Origin: Planctomycetaceae bacterium | Lineage (GTDB): Bacteria > Planctomycetota > Planctomycetia > Pirellulales > Thermoguttaceae | DNA: 21,841 bases | Assembly: GCA_031278315.1 (NCBI GenBank) | Contig: JAITKS010000158.1 | Span: 1-21,841 of the forward strand | Direction: 5' to 3' | Shown here: positions 7,727-17,436 of the stretch, one piece after another | Position numbering within the stretch: position 1 is the stretch's first letter | How the letters are laid out: each line of letters opens with the position of its first letter | Made by a program: the position numbers and the translations under genes | Notes under the pieces: model-generated | Seen by the model: only the letters and a program-made list of their open reading frames with translations | Database searches by the model: none | Told to the model about the DNA's origin: nothing

Positions 7727-8599
7727 ATGAAAATACAAATAACTTTTTTTGTTTTTCCGCTTACATTATTCGTTACACTAATTTGTTTGATAGAATTTAC
7801 TTCGGCACAGTCTGCTGCACCAGTCTTGAAACGAGTTAATGTTGCACATCGCGGAGCTTCATATCTTGCACCAGAGAATACTCTTACAGCTTATCGAATC
7901 GCCATCTCTGCCGGTGCCGACGGAGCTGAATGCGATGTGTATAAAACCGCCGACGATATACTCGTTTTATCTCACGATAAATCAACAAAAAGAACAATGG
8001 GCGGTAAAAATCTGGATATCACAAAATTGAAATTCAACGAAATACAAAAACTCGACGCCGGAAACTGGAAAGGAAAACAATTCAAAAACGAAAAAGTACC
8101 AACTCTCGACGAATATCTCGAAATCCTAAAAAATACAAAATGCTCACCAATTGTCGAAATCAAAATGGAACAAATAGAAAAACTAGTTCTCGAATCAATA
8201 AAAAAACAAAATATGATTAAAGATACCGTAATTATTGCTTTTTCTGAAAATGTCATTAAAGAAATACGACGATTAGAACCAAATATCTGTGTCGCTTGGC
8301 TGTACAACGAAAATCCAAACTCTAAAGAAACCCCAGACGAAAACACAAACCGCTTAGCTGATTTCTTATTGAAAAAATGTAAAGAACTCGACATAAATAT
8401 TCTCGACTTGGGACATACAATGCTTTCACAAAAGTTGATAAAAAAACTAAAAGAATCAGGAATACATGTTTGGTGCTGGACTGTAAACGATCCAAAAAGA
8501 ATGAAAATTCTACTAGATTGGGGAGTCGAAAGCATCACAACCGATAGACCCGAATTACTACACGAAATACTAAAAGAAAAATCCGTAATAAATCAGTGA
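7727..8599 (+). CDS. Secreted glycerophosphodiester phosphodiesterase
   Basis: A 290-residue GDPD-family TIM-barrel enzyme hydrolysing glycerophosphodiesters to glycerol 3-phosphate and an alcohol. A Sec signal peptide covers residues 1 to about 28 (hydrophobic FFVFPLTLFVTLICLIEF, likely cut after SAQ). Catalytic and metal residues are all visible: HRG at 41-43, PEN at 49-51, E68 and D70 (GAECDVY), H83 (LSHD), a VEIK acid near residue 145, and the C-terminal WCWTVNDPKRM and ESITTDRPELL strands. Intact and of normal length, so active enzyme in the periplasm is likely, scavenging phospholipid head groups for phosphate or carbon. Its stop is 27 bp from the end of the convergent WD40 gene. Confidence 0.92.
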   Translation: MKIQITFFVFPLTLFVTLICLIEFTSAQSAAPVLKRVNVAHRGASYLAPENTLTAYRIAISAGADGAECDVYKTADDILVLSHDKSTKRTMGGKNLDITKLKFNEIQKLDAGNWKGKQFKNEKVPTLDEYLEILKNTKCSPIVEIKMEQIEKLVLESIKKQNMIKDTVIIAFSENVIKEIRRLEPNICVAWLYNENPNSKETPDENTNRLADFLLKKCKELDINILDLGHTMLSQKLIKKLKESGIHVWCWTVNDPKRMKILLDWGVESITTDRPELLHEILKEKSVINQ

Positions 8600-8626
8600 A
8601 ATTTTTCAAATTTTTTTAGAATATCC

Positions 8627-11311
8627 TTATCGGCTGCTATATGTTTCTGCACTTTTTAGTAACTCTTCAATTTGTAGATTTAACATTCTTATTCCACTGT
8701 TCATTGGATTTTTTTGATTCGTATAATTGAAAATTAACCAACGATCATCAGACGTAATCTCAACATTCGTTATCGGTAATAAACGATTTCTAATTAAAAT
8801 AGTATTCTTTACATCAAACTTGCCATTCTCTCCAATACCCCATAATCTCAAACTAGAATCTCCGCCCAACGAAATTAACATTTTGCCGTCTCGTGTCAAT
8901 AATAATTTTCTCACCGACCCTTGCTCAGTCTGAATCACAATCGGTTCTTCAACCGCTGCACTATCAAATTTTTTTACCGGAATCTTCCAAATACGTACCG
9001 TTTTGTCAAAACTCCCAGACACTAAATACTCGCCCGATCTATCCGCAACTAACGAACTCACCCAACCAATATGTCCCCGTAATTCAAGAGATTGAGACAC
9101 ACTTTTCTGTCCCGATAAACGCCACACACGAATCGTATTGTCCTGACTCCCCGTTGCTATCCATCCGCCCTTCACCGAAAAACTTACCGTCATAATACCA
9201 GATTGATGCCCCTTCAATACAGTCTGCTCCGCACCAGGTAACATACTCTTCAAATTATAAACCCGCGCCGTCGCATCATCACTGCCCGTTACAAGCCATC
9301 CTGAATCCTCACTAATTCGTATCACCCGAACCGGCTTACTATGACCACGCAAAATTACCGGCTCAACTTCATAACTCGTACTCGCTATATCTTGCTTGAC
9401 ATCTTGCTTGATATCTTGCTTGACATTCTGCTTGACCAAATCTAAATCCCACAACCACACTGCACCCGAACCATTCACTCCCGAAATTTCACTATAACTC
9501 GATTCTCTTAAACTCGATTCTCTATACCCCGATTCTCTTACATCTTGAACTCGACCTTGTCCAACACTTTGACCGCCCCCGCCAATAATTCCACTCACAA
9601 CCAACCATCGACCATCCGGCGAAATCTGAACATCCGCCGGATTCAATACCTTGCCCCGCAACACTACAACCGAACGCTCCGGCTCCGACGATTCCATGTT
9701 CCACACTCGAACTAATCCATCAATTCCAACCCCGACAGCAAATCGAAAATCCGGCGTAAACACTAACTTTATAATCCCTAAACCGCCCGAATCTAACTTA
9801 AATCCGCCAAGCGTACGCTTCGACCGAAATATATCCCAAATCCAAACCGTATTGTCATCACAACGACACCAAAGCCATTGACCATCCGAACTAATTGCCA
9901 TACTTTCAACTCGCGGAATATTCTCAACCAACGCCTCGCCCCATCGTTGCATTACATACGCACGTCCCAAAATCCATTTCGCCTCCAATGGAACATCTTG
10001 CCCCAACTCCCAATACTGCTTGATCGCCTGAATCACAATACGTAAACTACGCTCCGGTGAAATTACCGAAAGCCGATTACCCTCAAATAACTGTTCCTTC
10101 GCACGCTCCAACCGCTTCTCATAAGATAACTCAATGTATTCCTCTTCCGTTTCAACTTCGTCAACATAATTGTCTTTATTAGCATAAATATCGTTGATAC
10201 TGTTAATATCATTATCAATATCATTGGTCTTGTTGTTTTTATCTTCGTTCTTGTTCTCGTTCTTGTTTTTGCCAACAATATTTTCACTAGTGTTTACAGC
10301 TAACAAATCTAAATCTTGTTTCTTATCTTTATCTGGAGATTTATTATTCTCTGGTAAACTAGGTATCTCTGATTGAGGTATCTCTGATTGAGGCATTTCT
10401 GATTGGCAAGGAATGTCAATAAACGAAAAAAAATTACTTATTTCACTATCGTAATTATCATCATCATTCTCACGCTCACTATCATTATCACTATCATTCT
10501 CATTATCATTATCATCTCTTGGTGAAATTGTTTTGTTTATAATCGGATCAATTTCGTTTGGATTCTGATTCTGATTTTGATTTTGATCATTCTGATTTTT
10601 AATCAATACATCTGGAAGAACCGTTTTGTTTTCGCCGTTATTATTGGTTGATTTCGACTCAACAGAATTTACACTAATAGAATTATTTTCACGAAAAGAC
10701 ATCAGCTGTTGTGTCTGAATATTAGCCGGCGAAACGGATTCGGGCAAATCAGAATTTATCATTTTTGTCGAGTTATTTTCATCAATCGTAATGTTTGTAT
10801 TATCATCCCAATTTATATTCGCAACCATAGAAGATATTACTACTGGTAACATTATCAGCGCGATAATTTGCACGGAAACTGCAACCGCTAAAATTCCTAA
10901 TCGTTTACTCAATCTATAGTGTTTACTTGCGGCAAATGCAGAATTATCGTTACAATAATTGTTTTGATTCTGATTTGTCTGATTTGCAGTTGCGGCTTCG
11001 GAATCAAGATAATTATTTTCTATGAGATTATTATCTTGTTTAGTATTTTCTGTAACGATAATATTTTCACCGGATTTTAGTTGTTCTGTAAGGATATTAT
11101 TTTCAGTGAAAGAGTCCAATTCAGGAAGCATAACTAGCGGTACATTGGGATTAAGTATATTATCGTCTGAATTAATTTCGACCGAAGAGCAAGTAAATTC
11201 AGCACCGCACGACGGACACCATGCGGGACGCACGCCTTCCGCTACAAGAATCGCAAAAGGAAATCCGCATATTTGACATTGAACCGAAATATTATTACGT
11301 GATGAAAACAT
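8627..11311 (-). CDS. Zinc-ribbon, single-TM, WD40-repeat protein
   Basis: An 894-residue protein in four parts. A zinc-ribbon lies at 12-35 (CQIC and CPSC, CX2C-X16-CX2C). One membrane helix spans about 138-164, putting the ribbon in the cytosol if the helix exits outward. A long Asn/Asp/Ser-rich linker (165-385) contains degenerate repeats (SEIPQSEIP) and acidic Asp-Asn tracts. After a charged helical segment (KRLERAKEQLFEGNRLSV), WD40 blades run from about 470 to 880, with clear endings DNTVWIWDI, DGLVRVWNM, DATARVYNL, DNTIRVWRL, DKTVRIWKI and SSLRLWGI. One blade loop is expanded by 15-bp tandem repeats coding VKQDIKQDVKQD (9387-9437). The start lies 6 bp after the TPR gene, so they are co-translated. 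Probably a membrane-bound scaffold; partner unknown. Confidence 0.85.
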   Translation of the reverse strand: MFSSRNNISVQCQICGFPFAILVAEGVRPAWCPSCGAEFTCSSVEINSDDNILNPNVPLVMLPELDSFTENNILTEQLKSGENIIVTENTKQDNNLIENNYLDSEAATANQTNQNQNNYCNDNSAFAASKHYRLSKRLGILAVAVSVQIIALIMLPVVISSMVANINWDDNTNITIDENNSTKMINSDLPESVSPANIQTQQLMSFRENNSISVNSVESKSTNNNGENKTVLPDVLIKNQNDQNQNQNQNPNEIDPIINKTISPRDDNDNENDSDNDSERENDDDNYDSEISNFFSFIDIPCQSEMPQSEIPQSEIPSLPENNKSPDKDKKQDLDLLAVNTSENIVGKNKNENKNEDKNNKTNDIDNDINSINDIYANKDNYVDEVETEEEYIELSYEKRLERAKEQLFEGNRLSVISPERSLRIVIQAIKQYWELGQDVPLEAKWILGRAYVMQRWGEALVENIPRVESMAISSDGQWLWCRCDDNTVWIWDIFRSKRTLGGFKLDSGGLGIIKLVFTPDFRFAVGVGIDGLVRVWNMESSEPERSVVVLRGKVLNPADVQISPDGRWLVVSGIIGGGGQSVGQGRVQDVRESGYRESSLRESSYSEISGVNGSGAVWLWDLDLVKQNVKQDIKQDVKQDIASTSYEVEPVILRGHSKPVRVIRISEDSGWLVTGSDDATARVYNLKSMLPGAEQTVLKGHQSGIMTVSFSVKGGWIATGSQDNTIRVWRLSGQKSVSQSLELRGHIGWVSSLVADRSGEYLVSGSFDKTVRIWKIPVKKFDSAAVEEPIVIQTEQGSVRKLLLTRDGKMLISLGGDSSLRLWGIGENGKFDVKNTILIRNRLLPITNVEITSDDRWLIFNYTNQKNPMNSGIRMLNLQIEELLKSAETYSSR

Positions 11312-11317
11312 GTTGAT

Positions 11318-13537
11318 TTAACTTGCTTTTTTCAATTTGAAAATTGTTTGATCGTTTGAAGGCGTTGTATTGTGTGAATTTATCTCTGTTGGAAATTTTA
11401 TTAACTTGCTTTCATTTGAATTTTCGTTTCGCGCTGTTTGCTTATTGTTTGGAAAGCAAGCTTTAACGCTTTCGTATTGTCGCGATTCATCATATTTTCG
11501 CGATTCATAGTATGGCGAATATAAGATCGTTTGTCCGGTTTGATTGACATATTGTTCTTTACTGATTTCGTTACTTATACAATTACTTTGTATGCGGAAT
11601 CTGCGTAAGAATTTGTCGAGATCGATGTTGACTGATTCGAATAATTCGTTCCAGTTTTGTTCAATTCTTTTTCGATAAATTTTAATTGACGGGTGCCAAA
11701 GCGATTCGGGTTTACCTAGATTCCATCTCCAATCTGATCCTGAAGGTAATAGCAGCCAAGTCCGAACTCCTAATGCACCGGCGAGATGTGCGATGTATCC
11801 GGGCGGAGTTATCACGAGGTCAAGAGCTGTCAACATTGCTGCCATTGAATCGAGGTCGTATTGAAATATTTCGTTGAAACGGTGTAATCGAATAGATACA
11901 TTTCGACTGTATGTATCGAAATCTTTTTGTCCTGATCCGTTTTGTAGATTGATCCATGCGGCGTCGCCTTGATGTTTCAACATGATATTTTTTAATTCAC
12001 AAAGCGGCGCCGTACATTGGCGAGGTGATTCAGATGTCCAGCAGCCTTTCCATAGTATTCCGATTTTCGGCATGTTGCCAATACTTGCTAATCTATCCAA
12101 CCAGTTATTGACTTTGTCCCGATCCGGAACAAGGTACGCTTTTCGTAACGGAAAATCGTCGTAACTCTTCCTGAAGAATCGCGGCAAACTGCCAAACGCA
12201 ACTTGTTCGTCAAGCTCAATTCCCCAAACATTATTGTTACGAATATTCTGAATCGTATTTTTATCACCAATTGTATTTTTATCACCAATCGTATTTTTAT
12301 CACAAAATGAATTGGTGCAATTTACGTTATCGGTAGAAATTATAGGTTCACCGATATTTTTATATGTACTTTCAACAATTACAGCACGCGGAAAAGAACG
12401 TTTGAATAATTGATGTAACGACGATTCACATTCAATTACACAATGTTCGGTTTCATTGATTAAATCGGGCAGACAAGAAGCAAACATGATTTCCGAAGCA
12501 ATACTGTCTTCGGCGTAAGCGAGAATAGTTTTTGTTCTTTGTGATGAATCATGCGGTTCATTTTTTTGACGATTCCATTGAGGTAACAAGTGAGTTGACC
12601 AAGTTCCGAGTTCGGAGGCAAAACGAAATTCCATCGCATCCCATCCTGCTTCGAGATTTTGTACAGCAAGTAAAGATTTTCCGTAATTTCGCACTGCTTG
12701 CGGCCATTCGTTACCGATTTGTAGTAGTCGTTGATAATACGGCAATGATTCGTTAAACATTTCAGCTTTTCGTAAAACTTCGGCGATATAAAAGCAAGCG
12801 TCGGGAGAAGCGGTATCGAGTTGTATTGCGTTTTTTAATGCGTTTAATGTTTCGTTAAATTTATTTTGATTGAAGTCGGTTTGATTATTTTTATGTTTGA
12901 GATTTGGTTCAGACTTTGGTTCAGACTTTGTTTCAGACTTTGTTTCAGATACAGCGAGTGCAATTATTTCGGGTGATTCTTTTGTGTAAGTTTCGTTTAT
13001 TTGATCTTTGAAAAATCCGCCGAGAGAGAGGATATAACCTAGTGTGAGCCATGCGGATGCGTTTTGCGGTTGTAGTTCAGTAAGTAATCGGAAGCAACCG
13101 ATAGCTTCGTCGAACTGTTCAATTTCGAAATGCAGTTGACCGAGATTGAGTATTATTTCAGGAGAGTTTGGGAGAATTGAGTAAGCTCGTTGTAAAGTTT
13201 CGACAGCGTCTTTTTTATTTCCGATAGAGCGTAATGCGGTTCCGAGATGTAGTAAGATTGCAGCTTTATCTATGTTAGTTAAATTTGTGTTATTTAGTTC
13301 TGTGTTTGAGTAGATTTCTGTTTGCGGGCAATTTTCGAGTGCTTTGATAAAGAAGTTAATAGCTTCTTTTGAATCACCGAGTTGGCAGTGAATCAATCCC
13401 ATACCGTCGAGTGCATGAAGATTATGAGGTTCAAAGTTGAGGAGTTCTTTGAATCGGTGTTCAGCTTGTTTGACATCGCCATTTCTCAATGCCGTTTGAG
13501 CGGCGGTTAAGGTCTGATGTGAGTTGTTATATTTCAT
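11318..13537 (-). CDS. TPR protein with GT9/GT41-like glycosyltransferase domain
   Basis: A 739-residue cytosolic protein. Residues 1-300 are tetratricopeptide repeats (for example DVKQAEHRFKELLNFEPHN and DSKEAINFFIKALENCP), interrupted at about 197-213 by a SETKSETKSEPKSEP tract from 12-bp DNA repeats. Residues 300-640 match the TPR-linked glycosyltransferase-like domain by GWDAMEFRF, AYAEDSIASEIMFASCLPDL, KIGILWKGCW, AWINLQNG and AHLAGALGVRTWLLLPSGSD. Where relatives usually read VDTxxAHLAG this one has TPPGYIAHLAG, so the usual acidic residue is absent and catalytic activity is uncertain. An 18-bp tandem repeat (12247-12302) inserts DKNTIGDKNTIGDKNTI. The last 90 residues are low-complexity and Asn/Ser-rich. 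First gene of the pair with the WD40 protein, 6 bp apart. Confidence 0.85.
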   Translation of the reverse strand: MKYNNSHQTLTAAQTALRNGDVKQAEHRFKELLNFEPHNLHALDGMGLIHCQLGDSKEAINFFIKALENCPQTEIYSNTELNNTNLTNIDKAAILLHLGTALRSIGNKKDAVETLQRAYSILPNSPEIILNLGQLHFEIEQFDEAIGCFRLLTELQPQNASAWLTLGYILSLGGFFKDQINETYTKESPEIIALAVSETKSETKSEPKSEPNLKHKNNQTDFNQNKFNETLNALKNAIQLDTASPDACFYIAEVLRKAEMFNESLPYYQRLLQIGNEWPQAVRNYGKSLLAVQNLEAGWDAMEFRFASELGTWSTHLLPQWNRQKNEPHDSSQRTKTILAYAEDSIASEIMFASCLPDLINETEHCVIECESSLHQLFKRSFPRAVIVESTYKNIGEPIISTDNVNCTNSFCDKNTIGDKNTIGDKNTIQNIRNNNVWGIELDEQVAFGSLPRFFRKSYDDFPLRKAYLVPDRDKVNNWLDRLASIGNMPKIGILWKGCWTSESPRQCTAPLCELKNIMLKHQGDAAWINLQNGSGQKDFDTYSRNVSIRLHRFNEIFQYDLDSMAAMLTALDLVITPPGYIAHLAGALGVRTWLLLPSGSDWRWNLGKPESLWHPSIKIYRKRIEQNWNELFESVNIDLDKFLRRFRIQSNCISNEISKEQYVNQTGQTILYSPYYESRKYDESRQYESVKACFPNNKQTARNENSNESKLIKFPTEINSHNTTPSNDQTIFKLKKAS

Positions 13538-14125
13538 TTTTTTAGTGGAATTGAATTTGAAATTTCTTTCAAATTAAAGTTTATTAATTTCATGTTATTG
13601 ATTTATTGAAAAGCAAATACTGAAATTTCGAGTAAGAATAGTTTAAAATTATTCTACTGATATATTACAAAATTTTTTTCACCGATTATTACTGCAAAGC
13701 ATTGAAAATATGTGTATTACGTAGATTTTTCCAATTTAACCGATTATATTTTTAGATTTTGTGTAAAGTAATTAATTCCGTTATCGTCAATATATTCGTA
13801 AGAATTGACATAATCCGCAAAAATTACCACAGAGATTTTTTAGTTTTTTTATTAACTACAGAAAACACAGAGAAAATTTTAAAACACAAAACACCCGAAA
13901 AAAAACGAAACACAAAAAAAAATGAAAGAAAAATTTTTTGTAATATATCAGTGAAATATCTTTAACTCAAAATAAAAACACAAGATATTGCGGATCTACT
14001 TTGATGATTGTTTTGGTTTCAACGCGATTGCATATATTTCACTGAAAAATTTCATTTATAGATTACAAAAAAAATTTTTTGCTCACGGATAAATAAGAGA
14101 ACAACTTAAAATAATCAACAATTGA
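13538..14125. other. Repeat-bearing intergenic region
   Basis: No gene is supported. Holds an inverted family end at 13648-13668 and a direct one at 13940-13959, pointing away from each other, plus a CACAGAGA...AACACAGAGAAA repeat (about 13829-13875) and a GAGTAAGAATAGTTTAAAA word (13631) that also occurs near 4103. A run of AAAACACAAAACACCCGAAAAA-type low complexity follows. The promoter of the TPR/WD40 pair should lie at the left edge of this region but is not obvious. Confidence 0.55.
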
Positions 14126-15859
14126 TTACTTCGTATTATTCGTATTATTCATACTTTTGAATAGTAATTCGATCTCTTTTAAATTCAAAGCACGATTCCA
14201 AATACGGAGTTCGTCAATATCGGCATTTAATTGGGATTTACAATCTCCCGTTCCGTCTTGACCAATATTCCACGACAACTCTGTATTAATTTCACCATCC
14301 AATCGACCTAAATACTTGCCTAAATTTTCTCCAATTAGACTTTCACTACAGAAAAATAATCGCCCATCTGAACCTCCCGCAAACAGTGTTGCATTGCCGC
14401 CTCTGTCAACCGTTACCGCACAAAAATACCATTCACCCAAAGTAAGAAAAATCTGTTTTACATCAACACGAACTCCATCACCATCGGCAATATTAAATCC
14501 AATAACATTTCCATTATTCGATGATAAAGAATCAACAAAAAAACAAAATCCGCGATTTCGGCCAGATGACCAATCCTTGTTGCTAATAAAAACCGGATCA
14601 GATTTCTGAACCATTGGTAACCGAACCCAAAACACAATAGAAAAATTTTCATCCGCCCCAAATTTTAACGCCTTCGGCTTGTTAAGCGTTACATATTGCG
14701 GTTGACCACTTTGCCGAATCTCAAGATAACCATTTCGCTTCCCCCCTGATGAATTTATCACCGCTCCGCGATTTTCAGCAGTAATCAATAACAAGTCAGA
14801 TTTTTTCGGAACCTCATTTTTCAAATTGCCGTCAAAAGGAAAATAAACAAGAAGACCGTCATCAATCGATTTGTTTGATTCCAAAACCTCTTGCCCCTTT
14901 CCGCTAAATCCCCGAACCGAACCGTCAAGCAAACCCTCCTCTTTCATCTTCGTAACGTCAAATCCAAAATGATCCAAAACCGTCACCGCAACATCCGCAC
15001 AACACGGCTGACCCCGCATCTCCCCCTGAACAACTCCTTTACCCGAAATCATCAGCGGAATTGTATAATTCTCAGAACGCATCGCTCCATGTCCGTTAAT
15101 CCAACCGCCATGATCCGATGTAATAATAATCAACCAATCTTCATTTACAAAATTCTGCCGTCTTTTAATCGTATCAAGCAATTTCCCAAACCAACCATCT
15201 ATTTCCTCAATCGTTTTGATGTAATCATTATGTTTTGTACCGGGAAGACAAAAACCGCCGCTATGACCAACAACATCCGGTTTGTCAATATACCAGAGTA
15301 TCGCATCAATATCAGTTCCTTTTTTCCAATCGCCCATTTCAAAAGTACCATCCAGAATAGAAAGAATCTGTTGCGAATGTGCTTTATCGTCTCCTTGCAA
15401 CGCCAAATTACAATGATTATTTTCCGACACGAGTATTTTATCAGGTTTCCAATTGTACAAAAAAGCTGTTTCTTTTTCAGGAAATTTCGTTTTAATTCTG
15501 GTCAGATAATTTTTGTATGTTGCGCTGGCATTTTTTTCGTTATAGTTTTTGTACAAATTATTGTTTGGAACTTGCGTTTTTCCAGTAGTTACACCAGTTG
15601 CAATTGCGGCATGATTGGGACCGCTAATCGTCGGAGCATCCTTAATCGTATGAGCCGCCAACGACCAAGCTCCTCGATAACCTTCCGCCCACGAACCATC
15701 ACAAATCGAATCGAAATTCGGTGTCTTTGCCATCAACATGACATCTGCTCTTGCACCGTCAAGCATAATAGTCAACGATTTGGGTTTATCTTTTGCGTAA
15801 AGCAATTGTGCTGTCAAAAGCAACACAAACATTGTCAAGATAATGTATTTATTCATCAT
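14126..15859 (-). CDS. Secreted alkaline-phosphatase-superfamily phosphodiesterase with LamG-like domain
   Basis: A 577-residue protein in the type I phosphodiesterase/nucleotide pyrophosphatase branch. Signal peptide at 1-22 (YIILTMFVLLLTAQLLYA). Metal and catalytic residues: D34 (TIMLDGARAD), probable nucleophile S79 in PTISGPNH (relatives often have Thr), D195 and H199 in KPDVVGHSGG, D249-H250 (ITSDHGG) and H257. The C-terminal 240 residues form a concanavalin/LamG-like domain from about 335 (DDGLLVYFPFDGNL) to 570 (IDELRIWNRALNLKEIELL), typical of planctomycete exported enzymes and likely to bind glycans or the surface. ATG at 15859 is preferred over an in-frame TTG at 15862 because AGGAAG (15873-15868) is then 8 nt away. 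Substrate not determinable. Confidence 0.88.
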   Translation of the reverse strand: MMNKYIILTMFVLLLTAQLLYAKDKPKSLTIMLDGARADVMLMAKTPNFDSICDGSWAEGYRGAWSLAAHTIKDAPTISGPNHAAIATGVTTGKTQVPNNNLYKNYNEKNASATYKNYLTRIKTKFPEKETAFLYNWKPDKILVSENNHCNLALQGDDKAHSQQILSILDGTFEMGDWKKGTDIDAILWYIDKPDVVGHSGGFCLPGTKHNDYIKTIEEIDGWFGKLLDTIKRRQNFVNEDWLIIITSDHGGWINGHGAMRSENYTIPLMISGKGVVQGEMRGQPCCADVAVTVLDHFGFDVTKMKEEGLLDGSVRGFSGKGQEVLESNKSIDDGLLVYFPFDGNLKNEVPKKSDLLLITAENRGAVINSSGGKRNGYLEIRQSGQPQYVTLNKPKALKFGADENFSIVFWVRLPMVQKSDPVFISNKDWSSGRNRGFCFFVDSLSSNNGNVIGFNIADGDGVRVDVKQIFLTLGEWYFCAVTVDRGGNATLFAGGSDGRLFFCSESLIGENLGKYLGRLDGEINTELSWNIGQDGTGDCKSQLNADIDELRIWNRALNLKEIELLFKSMNNTNNTK

Positions 15860-16149
15860 CAATCAGACTTCCTAAAAAAATTGTTATTGGATAATATTCA
15901 AATGACAATATTCAAATAATATGTCATATCAGCAAAAAATAACATAGATGTCTCATCCGCATAAAATTAATCTCACACAAAACTATAAATTAATTATTTA
16001 TATTTATGTATGATTATTTATGATTATTTATGCAGATGAACCATCCGTTATCTTTTCAAATTCTATTTAGAGATTTACGTTTTTTGAAGTTTCTGTTTTC
16101 AGATTTCAAAAAACGATTTTAATTGTAACTCTTTACGATTGGCAGCAAT
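15860..16149. other. AT-rich intergenic region
   Basis: 290 bp without a supported gene. It shows a small direct repeat TATGATTATTT (about 16010-16032) and two ATATTCAAAT words (15893-15918). No hairpin followed by a U-run was found, so no terminator is called for the oxidoreductase gene, whose stop would not face this stretch anyway except at 16149. Confidence 0.4.
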
Positions 16150-17436
16150 TTACAAAGTCCATGGTTCTCGTAATGGGCGTGAAATCATTTTTGATTGTTC
16201 TGCAGTAGGATTGATCAGTTTCATGTTGACCGGATCCCATTTTACAACCGATTTTGTACGAACCGCAATATTACAAAGATGACTTATATTATCGCTGCGA
16301 ACAGCGTCTTTTAATGTTGACGTTGGTGCGGTTCGTGTTTTTACGCCGTTTATGAAATCTGCGTAATGATTTTGTTTTGCTTTGAAAATTTGTGTAGTAT
16401 TGTCGTCGATTGGAGTTTTCAAGAGTTCAGGATTACTTGCGGAAGTTCCGTTACGCCGTACTTCTATCCATCCGTGTTCACCGATAAATCTTGTTCTGTC
16501 GCTGCCGTGTTTGAAAATGAGATTGACTTCACCGAGTTTGATTTTCATGTTCCAATTATAAATGGTGTCGTATAATCCTTCGGTTGGAATTATGCCGGTT
16601 CCTTCAACGTTAATTGTTCCTGACAGGTCGGCATCGCAGCCCCAGACCATAATATCAAGCGGATGCGATCCCCAGCCTCCCAGATAACCAATTGATTGAT
16701 CGTAAATTAAATATGTTCCGTTCGGTTTGCAACGGTCGTGTGTGTATGGTTTTTTCGGTGCTGGACCGAGCCACATTTCATAACCGTCTTCACCAAGATC
16801 AGGCGGAATTGGAACTTCAGCTGTCGAACCGCCGGCACCGCCGTTGGGTGCGTCAACTTCAATTGTGTGAATCTTACCGAGAATCCCCTTGCGAACCAAC
16901 GTACAACCAAGCCAACAGTTAGATTGACCTCGCTGTTGCGTGCCGTATTGAAAAATCTGCTTATTTTCGGCAAAAACTTTTTGACACAATAAATTTTGCT
17001 CAATAGATAAACTAAGCGGTTTTTCTAAATAAACACTTTTTTTCGACCGTGCCGCCATAACTGCAATAGGAACATGCCAGTGATCAGGTACAGCAATCAC
17101 AACGCAATCAATATCATCGCGAGCGAGTAAGTCGCGAAAATCATGATAGGCTTTGCCTTTACAAGCAGCCGCATGACCCTCACGCCGACTTTTAAAACAG
17201 TCCGCAACCGCAACACTATGAGCTTCCTTAACTCGCTGAATAGAACGGAAAAGATGACCGCCCTGATTTCCAACTCCAATATGACCGACTGTTATACGTT
17301 CACTCGGAGGAAGTGTTTTTTCATCTTGACCGAAAACAGTATTCGGTATAATCATTGGTGCGCCAATCGCAGCTGTTGTTGTTCCAGCTGTAACTTTCAA
17401 AAAATCACGCCGCGAAAATTGCCGTTTTTCTTTCAT
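16150..17436 (-). CDS. Tat-exported Gfo/Idh/MocA family oxidoreductase
   Basis: A 428-residue NAD(P)-dependent sugar or polyol dehydrogenase-like protein. Twin-arginine leader (FSRRDFLKVTAGTTTAAIGA, RR at 9-10, signal end near VFGQ at 34-37) sends it folded to the periplasm. Rossmann motif GVGNQGG at 54-60, DH at 118-119 (VPDHWHVPIAV), and the family EKP at 138-140 (VYLEKPLSL). The C-terminal part has the GGWGSHPLDIMVWGCD block typical of the large planctomycete exported paralog group. Start is supported by AAGGAG at 17449-17444, 7 nt before the ATG. Substrate is not readable from sequence; carbohydrate degradation is the usual inference. It stands alone with long repeat-filled spacers on both sides. 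Confidence 0.92.
   Translation of the reverse strand: MKEKRQFSRRDFLKVTAGTTTAAIGAPMIIPNTVFGQDEKTLPPSERITVGHIGVGNQGGHLFRSIQRVKEAHSVAVADCFKSRREGHAAACKGKAYHDFRDLLARDDIDCVVIAVPDHWHVPIAVMAARSKKSVYLEKPLSLSIEQNLLCQKVFAENKQIFQYGTQQRGQSNCWLGCTLVRKGILGKIHTIEVDAPNGGAGGSTAEVPIPPDLGEDGYEMWLGPAPKKPYTHDRCKPNGTYLIYDQSIGYLGGWGSHPLDIMVWGCDADLSGTINVEGTGIIPTEGLYDTIYNWNMKIKLGEVNLIFKHGSDRTRFIGEHGWIEVRRNGTSASNPELLKTPIDDNTTQIFKAKQNHYADFINGVKTRTAPTSTLKDAVRSDNISHLCNIAVRTKSVVKWDPVNMKLINPTAEQSKMISRPLREPWTL

Noticed and set aside
7972..8538. 188-codon minus-strand frame
   Set aside because: Antisense to the GDPD gene, rich in Ser, Phe and Ile with no motif; the opposite strand has complete catalytic motifs.
14891..15919. 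342-codon plus-strand open frame
   Set aside because: It lies antisense to the phosphodiesterase gene, whose catalytic motifs and ribosome-binding site are clear. The antisense protein is low-complexity, rich in Ile, Asn, Arg and Cys, with no recognisable domain.
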